This document shows, in pieces, positions 17,412 through 27,672 of a stretch of DNA of 63,871 bases. Location: the IMG/VR virus record IMGVR_UViG_3300010885_075200, positions 1 through 63,871 of that record. The stretch is one strand, 5' to 3'. Numbering within the stretch: the first letter of the stretch is position 1; each line of letters opens with the position of its first letter. The notes beneath the pieces were generated by a model that was given only the letters and a program-made list of their open reading frames with translations, did not search any database and was not told the origin of the DNA. This DNA is from a virus. Position numbers and translations under genes: made by a program.

Positions 17412-18191
17412 ATGAGCAATCACTTTGAAGGCAATGTAAAGCTTTACAACGAAGAATTTTATGTAAATACAGGCACAGGAGAAGGGCTTGATCGAGTTCT
17501 AAAGAAGATTGATCCACTTCTATTTAAGATGTCAAACTCATTGTTTATTCCAAATTATGCTCCAGAAGATGTAAAGCAGGAGCTTGCAATAATTGCGATA
17601 GAGGGTGTAAGGTCTTACGACTCTACAAAGAATGTTAAGCTGAGTACATTTCTTCACATTCACCTTCACAATAAGATAATTTCAAAAATTCGCAGCAAGA
17701 ACAAACTTTCTAATAATGCATTCTCTGTTTCTGAAAATGCCTCTTTGCCAGATACATGCGAGTGCGGTGGTGGATCATTTAAATCTGAAATGAAGGACGG
17801 AGACGAAATCTCTCGTGAATGCACATCTTGTGACAAGGTATACAAGAAAGAAATTAGGACAGCAAAAAAGGAAGTTCTATTTTCTGAGATTGGAACAAGA
17901 ATGAGCGCAAACCTTGATGAAGAAGTTCTCTTCATTGATTCGGTTGGAAATGAGGATTCCATCTTTGGAAATATGAGGGCAGAGGTAGATGTTCTTGAGG
18001 CAGAGGCATCAATAGCCTCTATTTGCGATGGTCTTGATGATAAGACCTCTCAGATCCTAAAGCTAATCTCACTAGAGGACTATAGCATTAAGGACGCAGC
18101 AGAAGAGGTTGGACTCTCTCCTTGGGCCGCAAATCTAAGACTAAAGAACCTCTCCAGAAATAAAAAGATTCGTGATATGCTTCTAAAGTAA
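17412..18191 (+). CDS. Sigma-70-family-like factor with inserted zinc ribbon
   Basis: A 259-residue protein. Residues about 50-95 (PEDVKQELAIIAIEGVRSYD, then STFLHIHLHNKI) match sigma region 2. Residues about 210-250 match region 4, with an HTH at about 226-245 (IKDAAEEVGLSPWAANLRLK). Between them C116, C118, C137 and C140 form a zinc-ribbon-like insertion absent from standard sigma factors. It is probably an RNA polymerase specificity subunit used for phage late or middle promoters. GGAG precedes the ATG. Its stop overlaps the next gene (TAATG). A second sigma-like HTH protein is encoded at 38729. Confidence 0.78.
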   Translation: MSNHFEGNVKLYNEEFYVNTGTGEGLDRVLKKIDPLLFKMSNSLFIPNYAPEDVKQELAIIAIEGVRSYDSTKNVKLSTFLHIHLHNKIISKIRSKNKLSNNAFSVSENASLPDTCECGGGSFKSEMKDGDEISRECTSCDKVYKKEIRTAKKEVLFSEIGTRMSANLDEEVLFIDSVGNEDSIFGNMRAEVDVLEAEASIASICDGLDDKTSQILKLISLEDYSIKDAAEEVGLSPWAANLRLKNLSRNKKIRDMLLK

Positions 18192-19225
18192 TGGAACAAG
18201 ATTATTTAAAATATTTAAATACAGAAAGAGAAATATCAGAATTTAAGATAGAATATCTTAAAAAGATGCTTCATAAAGGCGATGCATCAACAAAAAGGCT
18301 TCTTGCAATCGAAGAGGAATTTATACAGATTCCTTTTGAAAAGATTGCAGGAAGCCTTTCGGAGCTTTTGTCTGCAATAAAAATATTTAGAGAATCAAGA
18401 ACTACATTTCATGATCTCTATAAAGATGAGCGTGTATCAAAAGAAAATATATTAAAATCATTTCAAAATGAAATAAAAGAAAAAATACTAGAAATAGACT
18501 CTGGAATAGCTGGCCTAAAGATAAAGGCTGCGAGAGAGAGAGCCAGGGTATTGACAATATTGCTGTGCATTCAATTATATATAAATGAAAGCATAAAAAA
18601 AGTAAATAATCTTGGCCTAAATATAGATGAGGGAGATCTTCTTATTGAGATAAGCAAAAAATATGAAGATGATATTTTCATATTTTATAATGATGTAATT
18701 GAAAATATAAAAGATTTTGATTTTTTAAGTAAAAGCTCAAGAGACATTATCTCTGAAATTAAGAAGCTAGATGATATAACCTGTGAGTTTTGCAGTGGCT
18801 TTTTTGAAATAAAGCCAAAGGCATTTAGAAATAAAAAAGTATTTGGATTTTTTCTTCCATCAAAACACTCTGGAAGAGAAACTCTAAGGCCATATTATAT
18901 GAGTATCTTTGATGAAGATGGATTTAGTTTATCAAAACTATTTTCAAGCTCACCAAAGGCAGTAATACTAAATGATGAATATTATAAGTTTATAACTCTT
19001 GTATCTTTAGAAGATATAAAAGATAATCTGGTATTATTGGAAAAATATGAAGAGTTAATGAAAAAAATATTCCATATAAAACTTAGCGGAAAATCTGATC
19101 TAAAAATAGATACAGACTCTTCAAAGATCTTAATTCCATCTTCACGAACAGAAGATGAGGGAATAAGATCGGCATTAAGTGAATCTTCTGCTATTTTTTC
19201 AAATATATTAAAAAGTATTATTTAA
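18191..19225 (+). CDS. Hypothetical helical protein
   Basis: A 344-residue, charged, largely helical protein with coiled-coil stretches and one CEFC motif near residue 198. No family is recognised. It overlaps the sigma-like gene by one base and precedes the giant gene. It may be a partner of either; nothing in the sequence decides this. Confidence 0.6.
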   Translation: MEQDYLKYLNTEREISEFKIEYLKKMLHKGDASTKRLLAIEEEFIQIPFEKIAGSLSELLSAIKIFRESRTTFHDLYKDERVSKENILKSFQNEIKEKILEIDSGIAGLKIKAARERARVLTILLCIQLYINESIKKVNNLGLNIDEGDLLIEISKKYEDDIFIFYNDVIENIKDFDFLSKSSRDIISEIKKLDDITCEFCSGFFEIKPKAFRNKKVFGFFLPSKHSGRETLRPYYMSIFDEDGFSLSKLFSSSPKAVILNDEYYKFITLVSLEDIKDNLVLLEKYEELMKKIFHIKLSGKSDLKIDTDSSKILIPSSRTEDEGIRSALSESSAIFSNILKSII

Positions 19226-19237
19226 TTAGAGTGAAAT

Positions 19238-22200
19238 ATGATTAAAAAGACAGCACAGAGCTTAGAAGAAATAGACTATATGTATAAAAATATAGTCTTT
19301 AATCCTTCAGAAGAAATAAAGCCATCAATTCAGGATAGAATAAGTATCTCAGAGTCTGCAATAAAAGAAGCAGAGCAGGCAATTTTAGCTGGGGATAATC
19401 CATTCTATTACAATACTGATTTTATTGAAAAGCTCTTTGGGTCACCAGATTATAATACATTGGCCCAAGAAGACAGAAGGATGCTGGTAAATGCTGCTGG
19501 CACAATAATGCTAACATCTGACTTTGACTCAGAAGATCTAATAGAGGCTATTAAGTCTACATTCAATAAATATAGGGGCAGCTTTATCCAGCAGGATACC
19601 CAAAGAGAAGAGATTGTAGAACAGCAGGCAGTTATAGAAGAAGAGACAGTAGAAGAAGATTTATACGGATGGTATGTAACATCTGGACAGTCCTTTTCGC
19701 CATCAGAGCATTTCTTTGGGCCATTTGATAACAAAACAGAGGCAATACTTCATTCCATATTAATTCATCCAGATGGTGCTGCTGGTGAAAATACTGTTCT
19801 TTCTGCATCACAAGCATTAAACTCACTAAGAGCATTTGACAAAAGTATATTAAATCTAGATGGAGCAAGAGATATAGAGGTTCAGCCAATTGTAAATGCA
19901 AATCTATCTGGAGCTATTTTACAAAATATATTAGAGCTATCATCTGGAACGATGAATTCAGATATATTTTTAGGCGGCGATATATATAAATTTTTAGTAA
20001 AATACATAGAGGATAGAAACACAGAATCCTCAATAGATTCTATATCTAAAGTAACTAGAATTTTAACTTTAGATTTTATAAAAGAATTTGCAAGCGACTA
20101 TTTGGATGCAAAGAAAATATCTAAAAAAGATATTAAGAAAAAAGAGCTTGTAAAAACAGTACCAGAAGTAAAAGCAGATGAGAAAAAAGATATATCGGAA
20201 GTTATACTTCGGTTAAACTCAGAGAATAATCCTCCAAAGATAGATCTTCCAAAGAGCAAGGCTCCACTATCAAGATCAGTTTTTAATGCTTTTGATTCAT
20301 CAGTGCTGCAGTCAATATCCATATTAGATGAGCAAGATCCTGATATATTATCAGATGCAAAGATATCTGAATTTATAAGACAGATGGAGGAAAAGTCTGC
20401 AGAGCTTTCAAAACTAAGTAATGAAGCAATTAGTGGCACACTAGATAAGTGCTTTGATCAGCTTAGAGAATTCTTTGAAAAAAGCCTAAAGAAAGATAGG
20501 GAGATTAAAGAGCTTATTTTTGAGTTTAGAAGAAAAAATCCACTTCTATTAAGTCAGGATTGGACACAAACAAAGTCTGCCGAGTGGGAATTTCAGAGTA
20601 GATTTTCAATTACAAAAAGATTATTTGAAAATAAAACGACACTTGAAAATATAAGCTCATTTTTTTACAGTCTTATGAACTCATTTTTCCTTATAAAAGG
20701 AAAAAAAGATATTAACATAAAAATAGGAAAATATGTAAGGAGATTTTCTCTAAAACTAGATGAAGACAAGACTGAGGAAGCAGAAGATGCTATATATATA
20801 AGCGTACTACCAGCATTGAAAAAAGTTGCAAAAAATGCAATAAAAGAAAAAATAGAAAAAATAACATCAACAGCATTAATTGACACTATAGACTTATCAT
20901 CTGTTATTGACGATTTGGTCCTAAATGATGTTAATATGTCATCTTATATAAATAATGAAATTCAAAAATATTTTCAGACAGGTGAGAATATTTTAGACCA
21001 GCAGTCATATAATACAATTACATGCGGTGTTTGTGGTCAGGTAACTCAGGTTCCATCAGAATATAAGGATGAGTTAATTGAATTTTCAAGAAATGAGAAC
21101 CAATATTCATTCTTTAAGGAAAATGGAGATTTTATATCAGAATCAGAGCTAAATCTTCAGCCTCACAATCTGTCATCTGATGCTAAAAACATTATATCAT
21201 CAATTATAAAAAAGCAATATTCAAAAAAATCAGAAATAGAATTTGACTCAATCTTATCAAAATTCCTAAACAGAAGTTATAATTGGAATGAGATAAATGA
21301 AATGATATATGATCCAACTTCAGTTGATGAATCACAAGAGTCAAAAATACTTACAAACGTAATTGGACATATAATAAGAAATGATAAACTGAAGCATCTT
21401 GGTGCCTCACCATCTGGCGTTAGAGGAATCTTTCAGAACAAAACTCTTTGTGCCGCCTCACTCATTAAGCTTTCAGAATCAATGAGGCAAGATAAAAGAA
21501 TTATTAAGAGCCTAGAGGAAAGAAAGGATTATGCCTGTCTTGCAAAGGTAAGAAAGACTTATCAAAGTGAAGATATGGAAATTCCAAAGTATCAACTCAC
21601 TGCATATAATGAATATTCAGGAGAGGGTGTTGCAAGCGAAGGTCTTGAGACGGGATTTAAGATAGGATATAGATTTTCAAGGAATACCGCAAGCTGTCCA
21701 TGTCACATAAGTCGTGATTCGGCAGTTGGCTCATCAATACTTAGCTCAAAAAAGTATGAAGGATTGATTAACTTTATTGCAATACCAAATATACCAGGAA
21801 GTCTGTCTGATGAAATCTTAACAAATAAAGACTTTGGATTTAGACAGGAAGACTTATATTATCCTCCAACCGCTCCAGATGGTGGTCTTGCCGACCACAA
21901 TCAACTATCAAGGATAGCTTATCCAATCTGTGGAAAGAAAGTATCTATATCTATGTTTGATAAAGATCCTTCTAGCAAAAATTATATAAGAAATGTTCTT
22001 TTAAATATTTTTAACTCAAAAGGAAAAGACTCTCTTATTGTTGCAGTAAAGGTTCTTATAAACTATGGAATAGAGATGAATGATCTAGTACCTCACGTTG
22101 AGGCGGTTATTGGAAATGTAGTCTCTGCATCATCAAAAAGATATATTCTTAATACTTTGTTTAAGAAATCAAAAATAGCATTAGCACAAGATGCAAGAGA

Positions 22201-25200
22201 AGCAGACCTTTATCTGATAAAGGATCTTGGTCTTGTTTGTGATAGCGGTCATAGATTTACTCTTGAGCAGTCATGGCTATTCTCTAAGACACATTCGTCC
22301 GTTTCAATATCACATACATCTAGAAGTATAAGTAAAAAAGCGATATTATCGTTATTGTCCGGAAGTGAAGATACAATACTTAAAACACTTGTATCTTCAA
22401 AATATACTGATGGAATTGGAATAATAAAAGTTTTTAGTGAAAATGATCCAATTCCAACAGGGTATATTATGCCAAATCAGGCAAGAAGTGTTGAAGAACT
22501 AACGAGCGCCATAAATGATCAGAGACTTTATTTTAAAGTAGGTGGTTTATTATATATTATTGGACAAAAATCATCATCTGGATTATTCAAGAAATCTCCA
22601 TGGGAATATGGTAAACTATCTTATCCATCAAGAACTGATTTTTATGTAAAAAGATATATAAGTGGTGTTCAGAGTACGACTATTGTTTCAGAAGAAGGCG
22701 GAACAACGGAGCTTGATATTGCAGATACTTCAGATATGCCAGATGAATATGCAGATGAGGCAGTTACAACCCCAAGGGCTGTTGCAAATAAGTCAGATCA
22801 GTTATTCTATACTAAGGAAATTATTGAAAAATATGGATTAATAGAAACACTAATGCCTGGAATAACAGAGGAATATTTTGCATCATATTCTGATATTCCA
22901 GAGAATGCAGAGGAATTTGCTTCATCAATATTATCTGAGGCATCATCAGAATTTATAAGAAAGTTTGTAAAACTATTAAAAATGTCAAGATATTGGGGAA
23001 ATGTATCTGCGGATGGTCAGGTAGATTTTCTTAGCTATCCACTCTCAATACCAAAGAAAAATCCAAAATTAAATGAAAAGATAAAATCAACATTAGATAG
23101 TTTTGCAAGAGCGTTCAATATAATTGGCGATAAATTAGAAATTATATATTCAAACTTTTTTAGCGCATATGATGTTGATGGACTATTTGAGAGAAATGTA
23201 TCTATTGATAAGTTTGTTAGCCTAGCCGGAATTGCACAATATTACAAAGATTTTTCTGCACCATTTATATCAAACCTTACTGAGAAAGCAGCAGTCAAAG
23301 AAATAATCAGTAGTATTTCTTCTGCCGTATATAAAAATATTGGTCTTATATTTGGAATAAATGAAAGCGATATAATTTCAACCATTGGAGAAAAATCGGC
23401 AAAAGATTTTTGTGACAATATATCTATACTGCTATATGATCCATATAAAAATTATGAGATTAAAAAAATATTAGAAGAATCTGTTGTAAACTATACCGGA
23501 AGAGCAATAACATTTTCATATGCAACAGATATTGCAAATAGCATAAGATCTTTTTATTCCAGGTATTTCCTAAATCAATCTTCTCAGCTTTATATTGGTG
23601 TTACGGGAGCAAAATCAGATGTATTTGGATTAATAAGCGAATCTCTTCAGTCTGTCAGATCTGATGATTCTTCAGAGTCTGTTTTCATTCCAAAAATATT
23701 AATAATGGAAAATGAAGAATTTGATAGAAATATATCTGAAATAGAAGCAGGATTAAGGGAATCATATTCTTTGGACACAATATTTGCTGGATATATGAAG
23801 TCAAAGGGATTGGCAATAAATATAAACGATAAAGCACTATACAATACACAGAGGGCTATTGTATTTTCTAGATTTGAGCAGTGCATAAGGATGGCTTCAT
23901 CTGCAATAGACTATATTATTATGGATATAATTCCAAAGCCAATTGGATCAAAGTCAGTAGGAACTGCTGCAAAACAACTTGATTCATATATAGAATTTAT
24001 AATGAAACAAAGAGATCCAGAAAATTTTGAATCAATGAAGCAAAAAATGCTTGAATCAAGAATGCTATATGGTGAAGCAGATAAAATATTTGAAAAAAAT
24101 GCCGTACAGTATGGAAAAATACAGTTAAATCCAGACTTAGTAAGATTTGATTATAACGAAAATATTTATCCAGCTCCAATGGTATTTTCCCAGCAGGAGC
24201 TATACTCTATGGGAATAAATAGAAATAAACTAATAAATGGAAGTAGCTATACATATAGATTTGGGCAAAGAACAATAAAAGATCCTTATCTTGTTTTGAT
24301 TAAAGAAATTGTTGTTGATAGCACTGATTCAAGCAAAATATTCTACTTATGCATTGCTCCAAAAGATCTTATTATAAGAAATATATCTGATACCAGCAAA
24401 ATGTCTAATATAGATATAATTGACATTATGCCAAGTAGCACAATAAGGCTAAATACAAAACAAGGTCTTGAGTTTGCATCAAGATATATACAAAATATAG
24501 ACTCATTTGATAAGTCAAGATTATTATTAGTTGATTCAAGTATAAGGAGCGGAAGTCTATTTACTCAGTCACATGTTGATTCTGCAATAATAGGATCTGC
24601 AACTCAGAATAATATTTTTGAGATAAGAGTTCAAAAAATAGATGATGCACCAGCATTTTGGCCACCACCAAATAATCTAATTATAAATAATAATTACGTT
24701 TTAAGATCCCCAGATGATGTTACTGATAAATATATAATGGAATTAAATAATATACTAGCTTCAAGGGGTCTACCACCAACAGGGATCGATGTATCTGCCG
24801 GAATACCTCCCAAGAGAATTTGGGAAAATCTAAGATTTGGGTTTAAGGGTGATAAATCAAAAGATGCAGAGATATATTATGATGGTCTTTTTGGGAAAAA
24901 TATAGAGGAATTCTTAAGAAATATTGAGTTATTTCCAACTTCACCAACCTCAAGGACAATGATTACTTCTTCATCACATGGAGTAGTACTTCCTATTGGT
25001 GGAGACTCAGAATATATATCAAAGGTAACTAATTATATTGAGAAAGAGCTCTTTCAGGATCAAAAAGATAATTTTATATTTACCGAATCAAACATGTTTA
25101 TTCCAAGAGATAATAAAGAACCACTAAATATATCTTGGACATTTATATCAAGAGATCCTCAATTTAAGGATGAAAATGGAATTGTAAGGACAAGGATAGT

Positions 25201-26605
25201 TCAATCTGGTGTTGTGCAAAAACTTAGATATATATCAATGCAACTATCAGAATTATACAATTGGTTTAAACCAGCAGAGCAAATTCTTTTAGAGATAAAA
25301 AAGAAAAAGTTTAGAAGAAGTTGGAATATTTCAGCCCAAACAGAGCAGATCTTTTTAGAAAATATAATATCTGAAAGCTCTCCAATAGTCAGCTTAACAA
25401 TGGATCTTTCTACTGGGCTGCGTATGGCATATCCAGCAAGATATGATTCCGTGCTTCCTGCTTATCCAAAAGATTCTAAGATAAGTCTTCAATTGTTCTT
25501 GGAGAAGCTAGGATTATTATGCGATCTTTATAATGCCGCTCAAAAATTAAATAAAATATATATAAATCAGACTCCACTTATTGATTCTGTTACTGCAAAA
25601 AATTTGGCAATTAAAGATTCAAAAAGTACATTGGAAAAGAAACATGGCGATAGAGCCTTTTGCATGAGGCTTCTTGATCCATATTCTATGTGGACTATGT
25701 TGAATAATCCAGCAATGCATACGACATTTGGTGGCCCAATAAATCCAGAAGATATAGAAGATTATAAGGAATTTATAAAGTCAACATTTGGATTGCAAGA
25801 TCTTGTATCCGAAGTTCATTCTGAGACTGGCATTCAAGAAAATCTATTTACGGTAGAGGATCTTTTTGATCTTCCTGGATTCTTTAAAAGATCTGCAAAC
25901 ATAGAAGAAACTATTCTAAAGAAAATTGCAGAATTATTTAATCTAGAGTTAAATCAGGACCGGTCTGTGGTAACACATAGATTGGGAACTCCAAAACTTT
26001 CTGCCGCAAAGTCAAAAAAGATAACAGGCATAATTGAGTCATGCCAAACATCTGACTATGCAATTCATCCAGATTCTAATATTATATATCCAGCAAAAGT
26101 TACGCATTCTCTTAATGATCTTACGGGCAGTGCTCTCAAAGTAATATTAAAAGAAGCAAGAAGCAAAGTTGCAAAAATGAGGCCAGAAATTGAAGCGAGA
26201 ATAATCGAAGAATCTGCTGGTCTCACAAGAGAAGAGATTGATCAGAAAGTTCTAAATGAGCTAAAGAGATTAACAACGGAAGAAGTAATAAATCACAGAG
26301 ATATTTTGGAATCAAGAAGAAAAGCTGCTGCATTAAACTCTGGAGAAGAGGTCCTACCAATTGATGAGATTGTAAAAACTTTCATCCCAATTTATGATAT
26401 TGAGAGACCAAGAGAATTAACTATAGAAACCTTAAGGATATTTAGGGATCTCTGGACCTCAGATACAAAGAAGGTTGGAAAAGATTTGTCCTGGAGAAAG
26501 ATTGCACAGTCCGCAACTGATGATGACGGTACTATAATAACGTCCCTCTACCGTAGGTGGTGGGAAGCGTACCTAAATACAATCGCCAAGAACTACTACA
26601 ATTAG
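19238..26605 (+). CDS. Giant protein of unknown function (2455 residues)
   Basis: One uninterrupted 7.4-kb frame encoding about 275 kDa. No Walker, polymerase or hydrolase motif is recognised. Between residues about 590 and 1005 there are several Cys/His groups: TCGVCGQ near 595, SCPCHI near 820, CGKK near 898 and CDSGHRF near 1001, suggesting zinc-binding substructures. Residues about 145-170 (YGWYVTSGQSFSPSEHFFGP) resemble a small beta domain. It does not look like a tape measure, because long coiled coils and transmembrane repeats are absent. The N-terminus MIKKTAQS resembles those of virion-cluster proteins encoded at 51057, 51354, 56854 and 58764, so a packaged or ejected protein is one possibility. 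GTGAAATATG is the start context, with only a weak Shine-Dalgarno. The last ~150 bases have less AT-rich codons. Confidence 0.75.
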   Translation: MIKKTAQSLEEIDYMYKNIVFNPSEEIKPSIQDRISISESAIKEAEQAILAGDNPFYYNTDFIEKLFGSPDYNTLAQEDRRMLVNAAGTIMLTSDFDSEDLIEAIKSTFNKYRGSFIQQDTQREEIVEQQAVIEEETVEEDLYGWYVTSGQSFSPSEHFFGPFDNKTEAILHSILIHPDGAAGENTVLSASQALNSLRAFDKSILNLDGARDIEVQPIVNANLSGAILQNILELSSGTMNSDIFLGGDIYKFLVKYIEDRNTESSIDSISKVTRILTLDFIKEFASDYLDAKKISKKDIKKKELVKTVPEVKADEKKDISEVILRLNSENNPPKIDLPKSKAPLSRSVFNAFDSSVLQSISILDEQDPDILSDAKISEFIRQMEEKSAELSKLSNEAISGTLDKCFDQLREFFEKSLKKDREIKELIFEFRRKNPLLLSQDWTQTKSAEWEFQSRFSITKRLFENKTTLENISSFFYSLMNSFFLIKGKKDINIKIGKYVRRFSLKLDEDKTEEAEDAIYISVLPALKKVAKNAIKEKIEKITSTALIDTIDLSSVIDDLVLNDVNMSSYINNEIQKYFQTGENILDQQSYNTITCGVCGQVTQVPSEYKDELIEFSRNENQYSFFKENGDFISESELNLQPHNLSSDAKNIISSIIKKQYSKKSEIEFDSILSKFLNRSYNWNEINEMIYDPTSVDESQESKILTNVIGHIIRNDKLKHLGASPSGVRGIFQNKTLCAASLIKLSESMRQDKRIIKSLEERKDYACLAKVRKTYQSEDMEIPKYQLTAYNEYSGEGVASEGLETGFKIGYRFSRNTASCPCHISRDSAVGSSILSSKKYEGLINFIAIPNIPGSLSDEILTNKDFGFRQEDLYYPPTAPDGGLADHNQLSRIAYPICGKKVSISMFDKDPSSKNYIRNVLLNIFNSKGKDSLIVAVKVLINYGIEMNDLVPHVEAVIGNVVSASSKRYILNTLFKKSKIALAQDAREADLYLIKDLGLVCDSGHRFTLEQSWLFSKTHSSVSISHTSRSISKKAILSLLSGSEDTILKTLVSSKYTDGIGIIKVFSENDPIPTGYIMPNQARSVEELTSAINDQRLYFKVGGLLYIIGQKSSSGLFKKSPWEYGKLSYPSRTDFYVKRYISGVQSTTIVSEEGGTTELDIADTSDMPDEYADEAVTTPRAVANKSDQLFYTKEIIEKYGLIETLMPGITEEYFASYSDIPENAEEFASSILSEASSEFIRKFVKLLKMSRYWGNVSADGQVDFLSYPLSIPKKNPKLNEKIKSTLDSFARAFNIIGDKLEIIYSNFFSAYDVDGLFERNVSIDKFVSLAGIAQYYKDFSAPFISNLTEKAAVKEIISSISSAVYKNIGLIFGINESDIISTIGEKSAKDFCDNISILLYDPYKNYEIKKILEESVVNYTGRAITFSYATDIANSIRSFYSRYFLNQSSQLYIGVTGAKSDVFGLISESLQSVRSDDSSESVFIPKILIMENEEFDRNISEIEAGLRESYSLDTIFAGYMKSKGLAININDKALYNTQRAIVFSRFEQCIRMASSAIDYIIMDIIPKPIGSKSVGTAAKQLDSYIEFIMKQRDPENFESMKQKMLESRMLYGEADKIFEKNAVQYGKIQLNPDLVRFDYNENIYPAPMVFSQQELYSMGINRNKLINGSSYTYRFGQRTIKDPYLVLIKEIVVDSTDSSKIFYLCIAPKDLIIRNISDTSKMSNIDIIDIMPSSTIRLNTKQGLEFASRYIQNIDSFDKSRLLLVDSSIRSGSLFTQSHVDSAIIGSATQNNIFEIRVQKIDDAPAFWPPPNNLIINNNYVLRSPDDVTDKYIMELNNILASRGLPPTGIDVSAGIPPKRIWENLRFGFKGDKSKDAEIYYDGLFGKNIEEFLRNIELFPTSPTSRTMITSSSHGVVLPIGGDSEYISKVTNYIEKELFQDQKDNFIFTESNMFIPRDNKEPLNISWTFISRDPQFKDENGIVRTRIVQSGVVQKLRYISMQLSELYNWFKPAEQILLEIKKKKFRRSWNISAQTEQIFLENIISESSPIVSLTMDLSTGLRMAYPARYDSVLPAYPKDSKISLQLFLEKLGLLCDLYNAAQKLNKIYINQTPLIDSVTAKNLAIKDSKSTLEKKHGDRAFCMRLLDPYSMWTMLNNPAMHTTFGGPINPEDIEDYKEFIKSTFGLQDLVSEVHSETGIQENLFTVEDLFDLPGFFKRSANIEETILKKIAELFNLELNQDRSVVTHRLGTPKLSAAKSKKITGIIESCQTSDYAIHPDSNIIYPAKVTHSLNDLTGSALKVILKEARSKVAKMRPEIEARIIEESAGLTREEIDQKVLNELKRLTTEEVINHRDILESRRKAAALNSGEEVLPIDEIVKTFIPIYDIERPRELTIETLRIFRDLWTSDTKKVGKDLSWRKIAQSATDDDGTIITSLYRRWWEAYLNTIAKNYYN

Positions 26606-26613
26606 GAGAATAA

Positions 26614-26895
26614 ATGAGCGCCGAATCTACCGAAACAACCACAAAGACAGAAGTAAAGAATGGCAACTATAGCATGGACAATGTTCGTTCAATGGTTCGC
26701 CAGCTGAATGAACTCGATGCTCAAATGAAAGAGCTTCGTGAAGAGCGCAAGCGAGTTGTAGCAGACTTTGTTGATGAATACAACGTTCCTCTAAAGGAAG
26801 TAAAGGAAGCCGTTAAGATGGCTAAGTCCGATATCGATCCAGAGGTAACCGCATCAATCTACGCTCACATTGCAGATCTAGTAGAGCAGAAGTGA
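26614..26895 (+). CDS. Small acidic coiled-coil protein
   Basis: A 93-residue protein with a coiled coil (LNELDAQMKELREERKRVV) and a second helical part (VPLKEVKEAVKMAKSDID). No family is assigned; the layout is that of a small DNA- or protein-binding dimer. AGGAG lies six bases before the ATG. Codons such as CGT, CGC and ATC suggest high expression compared with the neighbouring giant gene. Confidence 0.6.
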   Translation: MSAESTETTTKTEVKNGNYSMDNVRSMVRQLNELDAQMKELREERKRVVADFVDEYNVPLKEVKEAVKMAKSDIDPEVTASIYAHIADLVEQK

Positions 26896-26929
26896 TCGCT
26901 AATAGCGCAGAGTAATCAGGAGTAATAAG

Positions 26930-27586
26930 ATGATAAATAGAGTAGAGCAGGTAAGCACCTCTAATGATTTTTATGACTTTATAACACAAAAATTTTCAGA
27001 TGGTGTTAATTTAGTAGAAAGCGTATCCGATGATCTAACAAAAGAAATAGAAAAAGAAACTGGATATCTTATTGGTGGCTCTCAGTACTTTGATCTTGAA
27101 AAAAATGAAAGTGTTGCTGTTTTTTCCATGCAAAAGAATATAGATAGGGAACACAGTCATTGGGTAAATCCAAAATATGACAAAGTAGTAAGAATATCAA
27201 GCAATCCATATTCTGATAGAAAGGAAAATATAGAGCACAAAAGCATAGAGTCTGCAAAAGATGCATATGATAGAGCAATTCAAAATGATTGGCTTGTAGT
27301 AAGAGCTGATATACCAAAGATGCTAAAATTTGGATGGCTTGAAGTAAGAGGATCTGGAACAACTCATCACTGTATTTCTGCAAGAAATCTAAAAGGATTA
27401 CAGAGAAAAGCACCTGATTCAATAGGTAAAACCCTAGAAGAATATAACAGAATGTTTCCAGATGCAGTTTGCTCTGAGGAGTTTACTACAACCAAAAAAG
27501 ATGGAACTATAGTAAATGTTTTAGAGACGGTTAGCAGGGTAGCAGAAGTTATTGCAATAACTCATGCAAAATCTATTGAAAAATAG
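26930..27586 (+). CDS. Hypothetical protein
   Basis: A 218-residue protein with no recognised family. It has a mixed alpha/beta composition, a central segment with GWLEVRGSGTTHHCISARN and a helical C-terminus. AGGAG precedes the start. It is the last gene before a strong terminator and the DNA polymerase gene. Confidence 0.6.
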   Translation: MINRVEQVSTSNDFYDFITQKFSDGVNLVESVSDDLTKEIEKETGYLIGGSQYFDLEKNESVAVFSMQKNIDREHSHWVNPKYDKVVRISSNPYSDRKENIEHKSIESAKDAYDRAIQNDWLVVRADIPKMLKFGWLEVRGSGTTHHCISARNLKGLQRKAPDSIGKTLEEYNRMFPDAVCSEEFTTTKKDGTIVNVLETVSRVAEVIAITHAKSIEK

Positions 27587-27608
27587 TACGGCCTTTTAAA
27601 AATAAAAG

Positions 27609-27642
27609 AAGAGCGGGAGAAGTAGAATTCTCCCGCTCTTTT
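27609..27642 (+). terminator. Rho-independent terminator before the DNA polymerase gene
   Basis: A perfect 12-bp stem (27609-27620 with 27629-27640; core GCGGGAGA) extended by one A-T pair, followed by TTTT. It ends the transcript of the giant-gene group. Confidence 0.88.
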
Positions 27643-27650
27643 CGTTCGCG

Positions 27651-27656
27651 TACAAT
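27651..27656 (+). promoter_or_regulatory. Candidate -10 element (GTACAAT) upstream of dnaE
   Basis: TACAAT preceded by G, located between the terminator and the GCGAGG of dnaE. The expected -35 position would fall inside the terminator hairpin, so recognition would rest on the extended -10. Confidence 0.45.
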
Positions 27657-27672
27657 ATAAGGCGAGGATTTT

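Noticed and set aside
19238-26605. Multi-subunit-type or N4-type virion RNA polymerase
   Set aside because: No DFDGD motif and no recognisable T7/N4 polymerase motifs were found. Size alone is not enough.
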